Positions 29,195-37,295 of a DNA stretch of 64,000 nt are shown piece after piece; the first letter of the stretch is position 1, and every line of letters begins with the position of its first letter. The translations under genes were made by a program, and so were the position numbers. The stretch comes from Wenyingzhuangia marina (GTDB lineage Bacteria; Bacteroidota; Bacteroidia; Flavobacteriales; Flavobacteriaceae), in assembly GCF_900130035.1 (NCBI RefSeq), contig NZ_FQXQ01000002.1, positions 186,001 through 250,000 on the forward strand, read 5' to 3'. The notes beneath the pieces were generated by a model. The model saw only the letters and a program-made list of their open reading frames with translations, did not search any database and was not told the DNA's origin.

Positions 29195-31054
29195 TTACTC
29201 TTTCAAGAAATTCTCAATAAAGTTATTAGGATGTGTTTTTTTTGGCACTTTAAAATCAAAATAATCGGATAAAGGAATGTCAAATCTTTTGTGATTTAAA
29301 TAGTTGTTTAAAGCGATGTTTAATCCTTGACTGTATAAATGATGCTCTGCTCCTGTTGGGTCTTCGTGATATAAATCATTCTCTGCAAAACCTTTAAATT
29401 TAGGTCCTGTAACTTTAATACCAAATTCATCGGGGTTTTTACCTACAGGACTATGGGCGGTACAGGCAAACTGATGCCAAAATCCGGATTGAATACAATT
29501 GTGCATAAACAACTGACGAACTACTTCTAAAGAATCTATGGTTTCTTGGGCAGTTTCTGTTGGGAATCCGTACATTAAATAGGCATGCACCATGATATTT
29601 TCCTCAGAAAAAGCTTTGGTAACTCTGGCTACTTGACCAATGTCTACTCCTTTTTTCATTTTAGCTAACAATCTATCTGATGCTACTTCTAAACCTCCTG
29701 TAACCGCTATACATCCTGATTTTGACAATAAGGCACACAACTCTTTAGAAAATGTTTTTTCAAAACGAATGTTTGTCCACCAAGTAATATACACTTTGCG
29801 TTCTAGCAATTTATTTGCAAGTGCTCGTAACATTTTTGGCGGAGCGGCTTCATCTACAAAATGAAAACCTGTAACGCCTGTTTCTGCTATAATTTTTTCA
29901 ATTTTATTGACCAAATCATCAGCAGTGGTGTTTTCGTAATTTCCTATATAATCTAACGTAACATCACAAAAAGAGCATTGTTTCCAATAACATCCATGAG
30001 AAATGGTTAGTTTGTTCCAACGCCCATCGGACCACATACGGTGCATCGGATTCATTACATCTAAAAAAGACAAATATTTATGGTGTGGCAATCCTACATA
30101 ACTTGGAGCCGGTAAGTTTTTATGATGAAAAATAGTATTGGGCAATTTGTTTGCATAAACCACTTTATCATTCTGTAAAAGATAGGTTCTTTCCAAACCT
30201 TCTACACCTATTTTTCCTGCAATATATTCTGTAATTCTAAGCAAAGGACTTTCCCCATCATCTAAAGAAATAAAATCAACATAGTTAAAAATTCTAGGAT
30301 CGGACAAACGTCTTAACTCAGTATTTGGGTATCCCCCACCCATGGCCATTTGAATTTGTGGATATTCTTGTTTGATGAACTGAGCACATCGCAAAGCAGA
30401 AAATAAATTCCCTGGAAAAGGAACGGTAAAACAAATTAAATCATACTTATTTTCTTGCAAATGCTGATCTAAAATGTAAATCATTTCATCTTCTATCAAC
30501 GTGGTTTCGTATTGTAAAAACTCATCAATGGTATCAAAACTAGAAGCGGCACGGGCAATACTTTCGGCATAACGTGTAAAAGAGAAAAACTCATCTACAT
30601 TGGCATTGATAAAATCACCCAATTCCTCTACAAATAAAGTAGCTATATGCTTGGCTTTGTCTAAAATTCCTAACATTCCAAACTCGGTACTTAAATCTTT
30701 TTCAAGCTTGATACGTCTATGTCCGTGAGGTAAAAAATCTTTATGAATAATTTGATAAGCTGCTGTTACTTCTTGCACACGCAAGTAATTCATCACCATA
30801 TCTACCTTATCAATATACTCCTGCTTTTGTTTCCAAACCAATGGAAAATCGTAGTTTTTAAGTAAATCAGCCTGTTTAAAAATAGCATCAATAAATTCAC
30901 CTGTAAACACTGCCGTAAACAACTCAATACTTAAATCCATTTGAGTAGTTTTTATCCCTTTGTTATCTAAAAAACCTTTGATATAAGCGGTGGCAGGATA
31001 AGCAGTATTTAACTGAGTAAAGGGCGGTGTTATTAAAAGTGTATTGACTGGCAT
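29195..31054 (-). CDS. B12-binding-domain radical SAM protein
   Basis: A 619-residue enzyme: N-terminal B12-binding-like Rossmann region ('MPVNTLLITPPFTQLNTAYPATAYIKGFL', 'MAMGGGYPNTEL'), then a radical SAM domain with the [4Fe-4S] motif 'CYWKQCSFC' (C-x5-C-x2-C, as seen in this subgroup). The large insert with helices between residues 80-210 is unusual. I choose the ATG at 31054 (MPVNTLL...) and not one seven codons upstream, because a -7 promoter box covers the earlier start. Substrate unknown. Confidence 0.85.
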   Translation of the reverse strand: MPVNTLLITPPFTQLNTAYPATAYIKGFLDNKGIKTTQMDLSIELFTAVFTGEFIDAIFKQADLLKNYDFPLVWKQKQEYIDKVDMVMNYLRVQEVTAAYQIIHKDFLPHGHRRIKLEKDLSTEFGMLGILDKAKHIATLFVEELGDFINANVDEFFSFTRYAESIARAASSFDTIDEFLQYETTLIEDEMIYILDQHLQENKYDLICFTVPFPGNLFSALRCAQFIKQEYPQIQMAMGGGYPNTELRRLSDPRIFNYVDFISLDDGESPLLRITEYIAGKIGVEGLERTYLLQNDKVVYANKLPNTIFHHKNLPAPSYVGLPHHKYLSFLDVMNPMHRMWSDGRWNKLTISHGCYWKQCSFCDVTLDYIGNYENTTADDLVNKIEKIIAETGVTGFHFVDEAAPPKMLRALANKLLERKVYITWWTNIRFEKTFSKELCALLSKSGCIAVTGGLEVASDRLLAKMKKGVDIGQVARVTKAFSEENIMVHAYLMYGFPTETAQETIDSLEVVRQLFMHNCIQSGFWHQFACTAHSPVGKNPDEFGIKVTGPKFKGFAENDLYHEDPTGAEHHLYSQGLNIALNNYLNHKRFDIPLSDYFDFKVPKKTHPNNFIENFLKE

Positions 31055-31072
31055 ATGATTGTGATAATAATA

Positions 31073-31080
31073 CAAAGATA
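31073..31080 (-). promoter_or_regulatory. Candidate -7 box for the radical SAM gene
   Basis: Read on the minus strand this is TATCTTTG, an exact match to TAnnTTTG. Transcription would begin about seven bases further, just before the ATG at 31054. A good TTTG at the -33 position is not seen. Confidence 0.4.
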
Positions 31081-31176
31081 GGTTTCTGGTATGAATGTTA
31101 TGCGTTTTTACACAGTGTATATGATGAAAAGTGTTTTGTATATTTATAGGGATGTATTCTTTTGATTCTTTGCGCT

Positions 31177-32385
31177 ATGAAAAAAAAAATTATTTTAAAA
31201 CCTGATATTTATAAGAAAGTTAATATCATTCTTATTGAGTTTGAATATGATCCTGATTTGATTTATAAGTTAAAAACTTCGGGCTATCCAATTAAATGGA
31301 ACAATCATTTTAACACATGGTTCCTTTTAAATGAGGGGTTTGATATCAATTCTTTTTATCAAGATTTTAAAAATATATCCTATATTGATTATAGTGCTTT
31401 ACAAAAGGAAAAATCAAAAAAAGTTATTAGTGTTATAGCACCTCCTAAAGATCCAATTAAGTTAAGATTAAACCAAGAACAAAAAGAGCAACTGAATGCG
31501 TTTTATAAGTTTTTAAAAGGGAAAAGATTTAGTGAAAGTACTTTAAAAACATATACCAATTTGGTAGCTGAATTTGTGATTCATCTAAAAGAGATTCAGA
31601 TTTTTAATTTACGAGATATTGAACTGTATATAGAATATGCGTTGGTTCCTGCCAATGCTTCTATAAGTACGCATAGGCAATTTATTAGTGCTATGAAACA
31701 TTATATAACATTTACCCAAATGCCCATTGAGATTGATTTTAATGCTTTGGCTCCTAGAAAAAGTAAATTGTTGCCAAATGTATTATCAAAAGAAGAAGTG
31801 ATTGAATTGATTAGGGTAACCAAAAACTTAAAACATAGAATTTGTATTGCTTTGATTTATTCATCGGGTTTAAGAATTGGCGAATTGATTCATTTAAGAC
31901 TAAGAGATATTGATTTGCAAACACAACATTTAAAAATAGAATTAGCCAAGGGAAGAAAAGACAGATATGTGCCTATAGCCAATGTAATGATGCCTATGCT
32001 ACATAATTATTTAACCACTTATGAACCTACAAAATATTTGATTGAAGGTATGGAAGAAGGGACTCCATATTCCCCAGAATCTATTAGAAAATTTTTAAGA
32101 AAAAATTGTAAGCTTGCCGGAATTACCAAACGCGTTACACCACATACTTTAAGACACAGTTATGCTACTCATTTATTAGAAAACGGTACAGATATTAGAT
32201 ATATTCAGGAACTTTTGGGTCATTCTAGGCCAGAGACGACGATGGTTTATACACATGTTAGAAGTCAGGATTTACAAAAAATAACCAATCCGCTAGATTT
32301 ATTTGTAAAGCAAATAGAGATGCAACAAAAAAATAATACTATTTTTAACCAGAAACAAACACTAAAAGGTACGGATAACCCGTAA
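31177..32385 (+). CDS. Tyrosine recombinase of the cassette array (integron integrase-like, without the IntI insert)
   Basis: A 402-residue recombinase that by position should move the gene cassettes downstream. The first 85 residues (MKKKIILKPDIYKKVNIILIEFE...) form an extra domain; a SAM-like core-binding domain follows (about 100-190), then the catalytic domain: Arg233 ('SSGLRIGELIHLRL'), a lysine at 258 or 261 ('AKGRKDR'), His323 and Arg326 ('TPHTLRHSYATHLLE'), His349 ('LLGHSRPETT') and Tyr358 ('MVYTHV'), then 'ITNPLD', an ending also seen in IntI and XerCD-like enzymes. Arg233 to His323 is 90 residues, close to XerD and well short of IntI, so the IntI-specific additional domain is missing. 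I use the ATG at 31177 rather than a TTG 15 bases upstream. Unlike most intI genes it points into the array. Confidence 0.9.
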   Translation: MKKKIILKPDIYKKVNIILIEFEYDPDLIYKLKTSGYPIKWNNHFNTWFLLNEGFDINSFYQDFKNISYIDYSALQKEKSKKVISVIAPPKDPIKLRLNQEQKEQLNAFYKFLKGKRFSESTLKTYTNLVAEFVIHLKEIQIFNLRDIELYIEYALVPANASISTHRQFISAMKHYITFTQMPIEIDFNALAPRKSKLLPNVLSKEEVIELIRVTKNLKHRICIALIYSSGLRIGELIHLRLRDIDLQTQHLKIELAKGRKDRYVPIANVMMPMLHNYLTTYEPTKYLIEGMEEGTPYSPESIRKFLRKNCKLAGITKRVTPHTLRHSYATHLLENGTDIRYIQELLGHSRPETTMVYTHVRSQDLQKITNPLDLFVKQIEMQQKNNTIFNQKQTLKGTDNP

Positions 32386-32431
32386 CTGAATATTATTTTC
32401 AGTACTTTTAGTTTTTATATAACAAGTTGGC
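32386..32431 (+). other. attI-like junction (recombination platform), inferred
   Basis: The stretch from the recombinase stop to the first GTTGGC core (32426-32431). Everything to the right begins a cassette with GTT-N7-A (see attC0), so this joint should be the integration point. The sequence before the core (TTTTTATATAACAA) resembles the right-end 'TTATACAAAAAC' before GTT in the short repeat type. Not tested. Confidence 0.45.
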
Positions 32432-32453
32432 AACAATAATTTAAAAACCGCCA
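32426..32453 (+). repeat. Left end of cassette C0 (arm of a 28-bp inverted repeat)
   Basis: These 28 bases match the reverse complement of 32919-32946 with only three differences (positions 7, 10 and 11). They flank the minus-strand zinc-finger gene and show that this gene is in a cassette of its own, with the same GTT-N7-A / C-N7-AAC ends as the others but a longer match. Confidence 0.75.
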
Positions 32454-32484
32454 ATCGTAGCTATTTATATATTTTATAATAAAA

Positions 32485-32517
32485 CCTAGGCTTTAAGTAT
32501 TAATGACATCGCCTAGG
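32485..32517. terminator. Possible hairpin after the minus-strand gene of cassette C0
   Basis: CCTAGGC (32485-32491) and GCCTAGG (32511-32517) can pair around a 19-base loop just after the stop of the minus-strand gene. There is no strong T-tract, so terminator function is uncertain; the core resembles the GCCTAGCC arm of the attC repeats. Confidence 0.35.
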
Positions 32518-32525
32518 CTGTACAA

Positions 32526-32885
32526 TCAAAACGGAAGATTACTTTCTGTTTCCGTTTGAATCTTTACATAGCTGTCAATTTTATTACTCGCAATATATTC
32601 ATCGTAGATTTGGTTTATTTCAGATTTGCTATAACATCCGCTGAGCCAAAATCTATCTACATATGTGTTTTTACCATACTTAAGTCTATGTAGCAACATA
32701 TTAAATTCTTTACCTGAACTTCCACAATAAAAACACTTAAATACTTTTAATTTGACATTAACTCTAAAAATGAATTTACTACTTGATTCATTGCATATTG
32801 GACAATACTTTGACCTATATATTTTGTGGTTTTTATCCTGCCTTTCTAAAGAAGGAATCCAATGTTTAAAAAGTGATATATTCAT
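32526..32885 (-). CDS. Cassette C0: zinc-finger protein resembling the DnaG CHC2 finger
   Basis: A 119-residue protein in opposite orientation to all other cassette genes. 'SKYCPICNESSSKFIFRVNVKLKVFKCFYCGSSGKEFNMLLHRLKYG' has CPIC and CFYC pairs and the 'FKCFxCGxSG' block of CHC2 zinc fingers of DnaG-type primases, but no Toprim or catalytic primase part follows. The ATG at 32885 is preferred over a GTG ten codons earlier that lies at the cassette end. As a small single-stranded-DNA-type zinc finger beside the recombinase it could belong to the machinery, or be ordinary cargo. Confidence 0.7.
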   Translation of the reverse strand: MNISLFKHWIPSLERQDKNHKIYRSKYCPICNESSSKFIFRVNVKLKVFKCFYCGSSGKEFNMLLHRLKYGKNTYVDRFWLSGCYSKSEINQIYDEYIASNKIDSYVKIQTETESNLPF

Positions 32886-32940
32886 AATATCCGTGTGTTT
32901 GCCCTCGTTCCTCACGCATGGCGGTTTTTAAATTACAGTA

Positions 32941-33066
32941 GCCAACACACGCTAAAGTCAAGCTGTGTCGGTGGTTTCTCGTTGTTTGTTTTGTGTTTAC
33001 TCGCTTTCGGTTAGTCTTAAAAATCTTTCGATTTTCCGCAGCCAAACCTTAGCTAAGTCAGTTAGC
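32941..33066 (+). repeat. attC0, diverged repeat closing cassette C0
   Basis: Starts GCCAACACACGCTAAAG and ends TTAGCTAAGTCAGTTAGC. Left inner arm GCTAAAGTCAAGCTG and the complement of the right arm, GCTAAGGTTTGGCTG, align with mostly A/G and C/T changes. C0 tag: GGCAACA at the left, GGCTACT (as complement) at the right. Confidence 0.75.
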
Positions 33067-33081
33067 AAAAATTAAAAAACA

Positions 33082-34338
33082 ATGAAAAACCGAAATCATA
33101 ATTTAGCTCTATTATTTTTATTAATATCCTTAAATATATTTGCACAATCTCCTTTTGGAGTAAATTTAGCTGGTGCAGAATTTGGATCAAATATACCAGG
33201 AACTTTCAATTCTGACTATACCTACCCAACAGATAGTGAATTAGACTATTATCAAAGCAAAAACCTAAATCTAATAAGATTACCTTTTAGATGGGAAAGA
33301 ATTCAGCCAATTTTGAATGGTAGTTTAGACTCAAATGAATTAATGAGAATAAAAAGCTTTTTACAATTAGCTAATAACAGAAATATGAAAGTAATTATTG
33401 ATTTACACAATTATTGTCGTTACAAAATAAATGATGTATATGAAATAATCGGTTCAAATAATCTAAGTGTTGCCAATATAACAGATTTATGGACTAAACT
33501 TTCGTTAGAACTAAAAGACGAACCAAACATTTGGGGATATGGCATAATGAATGAACCACATGATTTGCTTCCTAGCACACCTTGGTTTGACATTGCTCAA
33601 TCAATAATAAATGGAATTAGAACTAATGACCAAAACACGACAATAATAGTTGGTGGTGATAGTTGGAGTTCTGCTGAAAGATGGCTAACATACAGTGATA
33701 ATCTAAAAAATCTTGTAGATTCATCAAATAACATAGTTTATGAGGCACACGTATATTTTGACCATGATGCTTCTGGGTTATATAATGATAACTATGACAA
33801 TGAAGGTGCATATCCTAATATTGGAATTGACAGAGTTACACCTTTTGTTAATTGGTTAAACTCAAATAATCTTAAAGGATTTATTGGTGAATATGGTGTG
33901 CCTGCTGATGATAATCGATGGCTTGTTGTACTGGATAATTTTCTGAATCACTTAAAGCAAAATTGTATTAATGGAACATATTGGGCTGGTGGTCCTTGGT
34001 GGGGCAACTATATTCTTTCTATCGAACCGAATAATAATGTAGATAAACCACAAATGAGTATCTTACAAAATCATATTACTACTACCAATTGCTCTTCTTT
34101 AGGAATTAATGAAATAATTAATTCTTCCGAAATTCATTTATACCCTAATCCTTTCATTGACTCTATCCATATAAAGGGAATTAATGATGGTACAATTATA
34201 TATATATATGATATTAAAGGAAGACTTATAACGACAAAATTATTGGAAAATTCAAAAATTCAAAATTTGAATAAATTAAAATCCGGTATCTATATAATAA
34301 AATCTAATAAACAATATATTGCTAAAATTATTAAATAA
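33082..34338 (+). CDS. Cassette C1: secreted GH5 glycoside hydrolase with T9SS tail
   Basis: A 418-residue secreted enzyme: signal peptide (residues 1-22, ending IFAQ), a (beta/alpha)8 GH5 domain (about 24-330) and a type IX secretion tail (from 'IHLYPNPFIDSIHIKG'). The acid/base is Glu158 in 'GIMNEPHD' and the nucleophile Glu270 in 'GFIGEYGVP'; 'NLIRLPFRWERIQP' and 'VIIDLHNYCRY' are typical of the endoglucanase-like GH5 members. It probably cuts beta-1,4-glucan or a related polymer outside the cell. Large for cassette cargo. Cassette tag AGCAAAA is perfectly mirrored at the other end. Confidence 0.92.
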   Translation: MKNRNHNLALLFLLISLNIFAQSPFGVNLAGAEFGSNIPGTFNSDYTYPTDSELDYYQSKNLNLIRLPFRWERIQPILNGSLDSNELMRIKSFLQLANNRNMKVIIDLHNYCRYKINDVYEIIGSNNLSVANITDLWTKLSLELKDEPNIWGYGIMNEPHDLLPSTPWFDIAQSIINGIRTNDQNTTIIVGGDSWSSAERWLTYSDNLKNLVDSSNNIVYEAHVYFDHDASGLYNDNYDNEGAYPNIGIDRVTPFVNWLNSNNLKGFIGEYGVPADDNRWLVVLDNFLNHLKQNCINGTYWAGGPWWGNYILSIEPNNNVDKPQMSILQNHITTTNCSSLGINEIINSSEIHLYPNPFIDSIHIKGINDGTIIYIYDIKGRLITTKLLENSKIQNLNKLKSGIYIIKSNKQYIAKIIK

Positions 34339-34343
34339 CTTTT

Positions 34344-34473
34344 GCTAACACCGTATAAAATTAATTGCTAGTGCAAGCCTACTTATGAAAATCCTCGCAG
34401 ACTTTCTATCTGTGATTTATTTGCTAAATTAGTTGCTTAAACCACGCAACTAATCTTATACAAAAACGTTGGC
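34344..34473 (+). repeat. attC1 (short type), closes cassette C1
   Basis: Left arm GTATAAAATTAATTGC, complement of right arm GTATAAGATTAGTTGC: 14 of 16 match and both differences are A/G, giving G/T wobbles on the bottom strand. About 130 bp, lacking the hairpins of the long type. Confidence 0.85.
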
Positions 34474-35470
34474 TGTAATAAAAAAAATGAAAAAAATAGT
34501 TGAAAACACAGGAGAATTTATCGTGAAATATAATGAGAAATTTTCTGAATTTGAAGATAAGTATCCGAATGTTAGTTCTTCTATAAGAAGTGTAGTTGGA
34601 ATTTTTCCTGTAGGAACTCTAATCACTGAATTAGCAGTAGATAATTACTCTAGAAGAAAACAAACTAGAATAAATAAATTCATAGAATACTTTATTCAGA
34701 ATTTAGAAAAACACTCTTCTGAAGGGAAAACATTTGAAAATTTTGATAATGAAGATTTTGAAGATATTTTTGAAGGAATTTTATTTAGAGTACATCGAAT
34801 TAAATCTGAAGAAAAGAAACAATATTTCGCAAAAATTTTAGCTGAAACAATTTTTTTAGAAAATAAAAATCATGATTTTATTGAAACATTTTTAGATTTA
34901 ATAGAACGTTTAAACTCTAAACAAATTGAAATCTTAAATCATTACTACAAACAAAAAATAGTAATGGAACCAATTTCTTTTGAAATAAAAGAAAACAAAA
35001 AACGAATAAAATCAAATAATGAGTCTAATTTTGAAATTCTAAAAGAGCGTAATAAAAAACTTCAAGAAAAAGCTGTTAAAATTGCTCAAGACACTATAGA
35101 CAAAGATTTTAATATTGATAATATAAGTTTAGCTTATCATAAGCAAGATTTAGTTTCAAAATCATTACTACAAGATATTGGTATGGATGCATTAGGAGCA
35201 CAACCATATCTTTATTTGGAAATTACAGATTTTGGAAAAATTTTTCTGAAATATATTAGAGGTTATTAAAAATTACTACAGCCAACACCGGCTAAACTTC
35301 ATGCGGGTTTTGTGCTTACTTCAAAGTTTTGTGTATATTTACTAAGTCGCCAAATCTTGTTGATTTGGCTTTGTGAAATCAAAGAAACAAATCCAAACAA
35401 AAAGCTTCGGCTTAGTCCGTGTTCGAAAATCTTGGCGATTTTCTTCCCGCACAAAGCCTAGCCAAAACCG
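34469..35470 (+). repeat. Exact duplicated cassette, copy 1 (C2)
   Basis: A 1002-bp unit from the TT after G34468 to the G of the next core. Same sequence at 37291-38292. Identity covers 34461-35474 and ends inside the conserved core sequence on both sides, so what was duplicated is exactly one cassette with its attC. Confidence 0.92.
34487..35269 (+). CDS. Cassette C2: unknown helical protein (first of two identical copies)
   Basis: A 260-residue protein without signal peptide, acidic and helical. One short hydrophobic stretch ('SIRSVVGIFPVGTLITELAV', about residues 31-50) could be a membrane anchor; a coiled-coil-like part lies around 170-200 ('FEILKERNKKLQEKAVKIAQ'). I recognise no family. 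The ATG at 34487 is chosen because an earlier TTG lies in the core site. The gene and its attC are repeated without change at 37309-38091, 2822 bp away. Cassette tag GGCTGTA, perfectly mirrored. Confidence 0.8.
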   Translation: MKKIVENTGEFIVKYNEKFSEFEDKYPNVSSSIRSVVGIFPVGTLITELAVDNYSRRKQTRINKFIEYFIQNLEKHSSEGKTFENFDNEDFEDIFEGILFRVHRIKSEEKKQYFAKILAETIFLENKNHDFIETFLDLIERLNSKQIEILNHYYKQKIVMEPISFEIKENKKRIKSNNESNFEILKERNKKLQEKAVKIAQDTIDKDFNIDNISLAYHKQDLVSKSLLQDIGMDALGAQPYLYLEITDFGKIFLKYIRGY

Positions 35471-35474
35471 TTGT
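35281..35474 (+). repeat. attC2 (long type), closes cassette C2
   Basis: GCCAACACCGGCTAAACTTC to GCCTAGCCAAAACCGTTGT. Outer arms pair; inside are three hairpins: GCCAAATC/GATTTGGC, AAGC-TTCG-GCTT, and GAAAATC/GATTTTC. A TTTG-N21-TATATTTA promoter-like pair lies at 35309-35341. Identical to attC5. Confidence 0.92.
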
Positions 35475-35481
35475 AGTACAT

Positions 35482-35706
35482 TTGAAAAAATCGATAAATC
35501 AAGAAAAAAAAGTTTGTATAGAATGTGAATCTGATTATTATAAAAATAATTCAGAAATGACAGAGTTATGTCCTAATTGTGCTTATGAATTATATGGATA
35601 CCCAAACTGCGAACATGAATTCAATAATGGAAATTGCATAAAATGTGGTTGGAATGGAAATATTTCAGAATATATTAAAAGTAAAATCAGAAAAATATTA
35701 AAATAG
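35482..35706 (+). CDS. Cassette C3, gene 1: small zinc-ribbon protein
   Basis: A 74-residue protein with three CxxC-like pairs: 'CIECESDYY', 'CPNCAYELYGYPNC' and 'CIKCGWNG', suggesting one or two zinc ribbons. No ATG is available at the right place; the TTG at 35482 shortly after the core is the likely start, as the frame upstream runs only through the repeat. It is followed by a second gene in the same cassette, 86 bases away. Function unknown. Confidence 0.55.
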   Translation: MKKSINQEKKVCIECESDYYKNNSEMTELCPNCAYELYGYPNCEHEFNNGNCIKCGWNGNISEYIKSKIRKILK

Positions 35707-35792
35707 CTCCAATTATTGTCTCTTATTTTTTTTGAACATTTTAAATTAAAAAGTTTACACACAAAAATCAAATCGAGAATTACTGAAATACA

Positions 35793-36104
35793 ATGAAAAA
35801 TGAAATTATTGAAAAAATAGTTGTTAATGAAAAAAGAGAACTAATCTTAAAAATAATGGGTAATGGTCGCTCAATATACCAATATGTTTATAGAGAAGCT
35901 GCAGGGGTATATTGGGATAATAATCAAAAAGCTTTCAAATCTACATCAATAAATGAATGGACTGTATCTCAATGGTTTTTTCACATTAAAGATATTCTAA
36001 AATTAAGTCTGAATGTAGAGTTGACAATTGATAAAAACGTAGATTGGGAGAATATTTCAGACGAAGAGAAAAGAAAAATAAAAACGCACTACAACACCGG
36101 CTAA
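35793..36104 (+). CDS. Cassette C3, gene 2: small protein ending inside the attC
   Basis: A 103-residue protein (MKNEIIEKIVVNEKRELILKIMG...) without signal peptide; 'YQYVYREAAGVYWDNNQKAFKSTSINEWTVSQWFFHIKDIL' suggests a small alpha/beta domain that I cannot name. Its stop codon is the TAA of CGGCTAA in the repeat, so the last residues (HYNTG) are encoded by the cassette end. Cassette tag GTAGTAC, with one wobble-type difference at the right end. Confidence 0.65.
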   Translation: MKNEIIEKIVVNEKRELILKIMGNGRSIYQYVYREAAGVYWDNNQKAFKSTSINEWTVSQWFFHIKDILKLSLNVELTIDKNVDWENISDEEKRKIKTHYNTG

Positions 36105-36286
36105 ACTTCATGCGGGTTTTGTTCTTACTTCAAAGTTTTGTGTATATTTACTAAGTCGCCAAATCTTGTTGATTTGGCTTTGTGATAACCAAAGAAACAA
36201 ATCCAAACAAAAAGCTTCGGCTTAGGTGCGTGTTCGAAAATCTTACCGATTTTCTTCCCGCACAAAGCCTAGCCAAAAACGTTGGC
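36089..36286 (+). repeat. attC3 (long type), closes cassette C3
   Basis: CTACAACACCGGCTAAACTT to AGCCAAAAACGTTGGC; third hairpin loop is TTACC. Same arms and hairpins as attC2. Confidence 0.9.
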
Positions 36287-36304
36287 AAATATTTTCGAGC
36301 GAGA

Positions 36305-36333
36305 TTTTTTGAAATAAAATTTTTGTAAATTTG
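36305..36333 (+). promoter_or_regulatory. Candidate promoter of the C4 toxin module
   Basis: A TAAATTTG box (36326-36333) matches TAnnTTTG exactly, five bases before the ATG of the small antitoxin-like gene; a TTTTTTG run precedes it by 14 bases, closer than the usual 19-21. Confidence 0.4.
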
Positions 36334-36337
36334 CAGT

Positions 36338-36499
36338 ATGAGTAAAAAAGAAGACATACAAAATTATATATCTAATCTGAAAAATAGATTAAAAGATGAA
36401 CTTCCTAGAATTTCAGAAGAGATTCGTGTCTATGAAGAAAAACTTGCTGAAGGAAAATTAAATCCTAATCCTACACCAGGACCACAATTTAATGGATAA
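36338..36499 (+). CDS. Cassette C4, gene 1: small antitoxin-like protein
   Basis: A 53-residue charged helical protein (MSKKEDIQNYISNLKNRLKDELPRISEEIRVYEEKL) ending 'NPNPTPGPQFNG'. Its stop overlaps the start of the zeta-like gene by eight bases (ATGGATAA). A small acidic-basic helix protein directly ahead of a zeta-type kinase fits an antitoxin; no family is recognised. Too short to appear in simple ORF scans at 60 residues. Confidence 0.65.
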   Translation: MSKKEDIQNYISNLKNRLKDELPRISEEIRVYEEKLAEGKLNPNPTPGPQFNG

Positions 36500-37100
36500 A
36501 CCAAAATTATTAGTAATTGCTGGTTGTAACGGTTCTGGAAAATCTTCTTTCTCGAAAGCTTTCACTGAAGGAGAAACAAAACCTTATGATTATGATAAAG
36601 TCTATAAAGAAAAGTATGAATCTCTAATTGATACTGAATTTAGAGACCGAATGGCTCATAATCTTGCTAGAAAAGATCTAGAAAACACAATAAAACATTC
36701 TATTAAAAATAGAGATGATTTCTGTTATGAAACAAACTTCAACTCTACTCCATTGTATTGGCCTGAGATTTTTAAATCTGAAAATTATAGAGTTGAAATA
36801 GTTTTCTTTTGCTTAGATTCAATTCAAAAAGCAAAGGAAAGGGTTCGTATTAGATTTGAAAATGGTGGACATTTTGTACCTGATAATGAAGTTAAAGAAA
36901 GATATGAACTAGGTTTTAAATACTTGAATGAAAATTGGAAATTCTTTGATTCTGTTACTCTTTTTGAAACAAGTAAATACAATGACACTCCAAGTCACTT
37001 ATTTACAATTGAAGAAGAACAATTTATATTAAAAAATGATTTTCCTGAATATCTTGAAAAATTCATTCCTAGTATAAAAGAGCTAAATAAAAAACATTAG
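36492..37100 (+). CDS. Cassette C4, gene 2: zeta-toxin-like P-loop kinase
   Basis: A 202-residue protein with Walker A 'GCNGSGKSSFSK' near residues 11-22, 'YDYDKVYKE', 'YETNFN' (the conserved 'E/N' after the first helix in the zeta/AAA kinase family) and 'RVRIRFENGGHFVPDNEVKERYELGFKYL', as in zeta toxins that phosphorylate UDP-N-acetylglucosamine, blocking cell-wall synthesis. Length is short but usual for chromosomal zeta-like proteins. Its TAG is the start of the attC core. Cassette tag GGCAAAT, one mismatch at the right end. Confidence 0.82.
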   Translation: MDKPKLLVIAGCNGSGKSSFSKAFTEGETKPYDYDKVYKEKYESLIDTEFRDRMAHNLARKDLENTIKHSIKNRDDFCYETNFNSTPLYWPEIFKSENYRVEIVFFCLDSIQKAKERVRIRFENGGHFVPDNEVKERYELGFKYLNENWKFFDSVTLFETSKYNDTPSHLFTIEEEQFILKNDFPEYLEKFIPSIKELNKKH

Positions 37101-37295
37101 CCAACACCGGCTAAACTTCATGCGGGTTCTGTGCAATCTCAAAGTTTTGTGTATATTTACTAAGTCGCCAAATCTTGTTGATTTGGCTTTGTGAAAACAA
37201 AAGAAACAAAACCAAACAAAAAGCTTCGGCTTAGTTGCGTGTTCGAAAATCTTGGCGATTTTCTTCCCGCACAAAGCCTAGCCAAAAACGTTGGC
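37100..37295 (+). repeat. attC4 (long type), closes cassette C4
   Basis: GCCAACACCGGCTAAACTTC to GCCAAAAACGTTGGC; spacer variant GTTCTGTGCAATCTCAAAG; all three hairpins kept. Confidence 0.9.

Noticed and set aside
32386-33066. LexA-type SOS operator for the recombinase
   Set aside because: No clear palindromic SOS-like site stands upstream of 31177; I found nothing I could support.
35268-35475. Protein-coding frames inside the long repeats on both strands
   Set aside because: The same short peptides recur in each copy (for example QSLAKTV or minus-strand ARLCAGR) without gene-like starts; they reflect open codons in the repeat.
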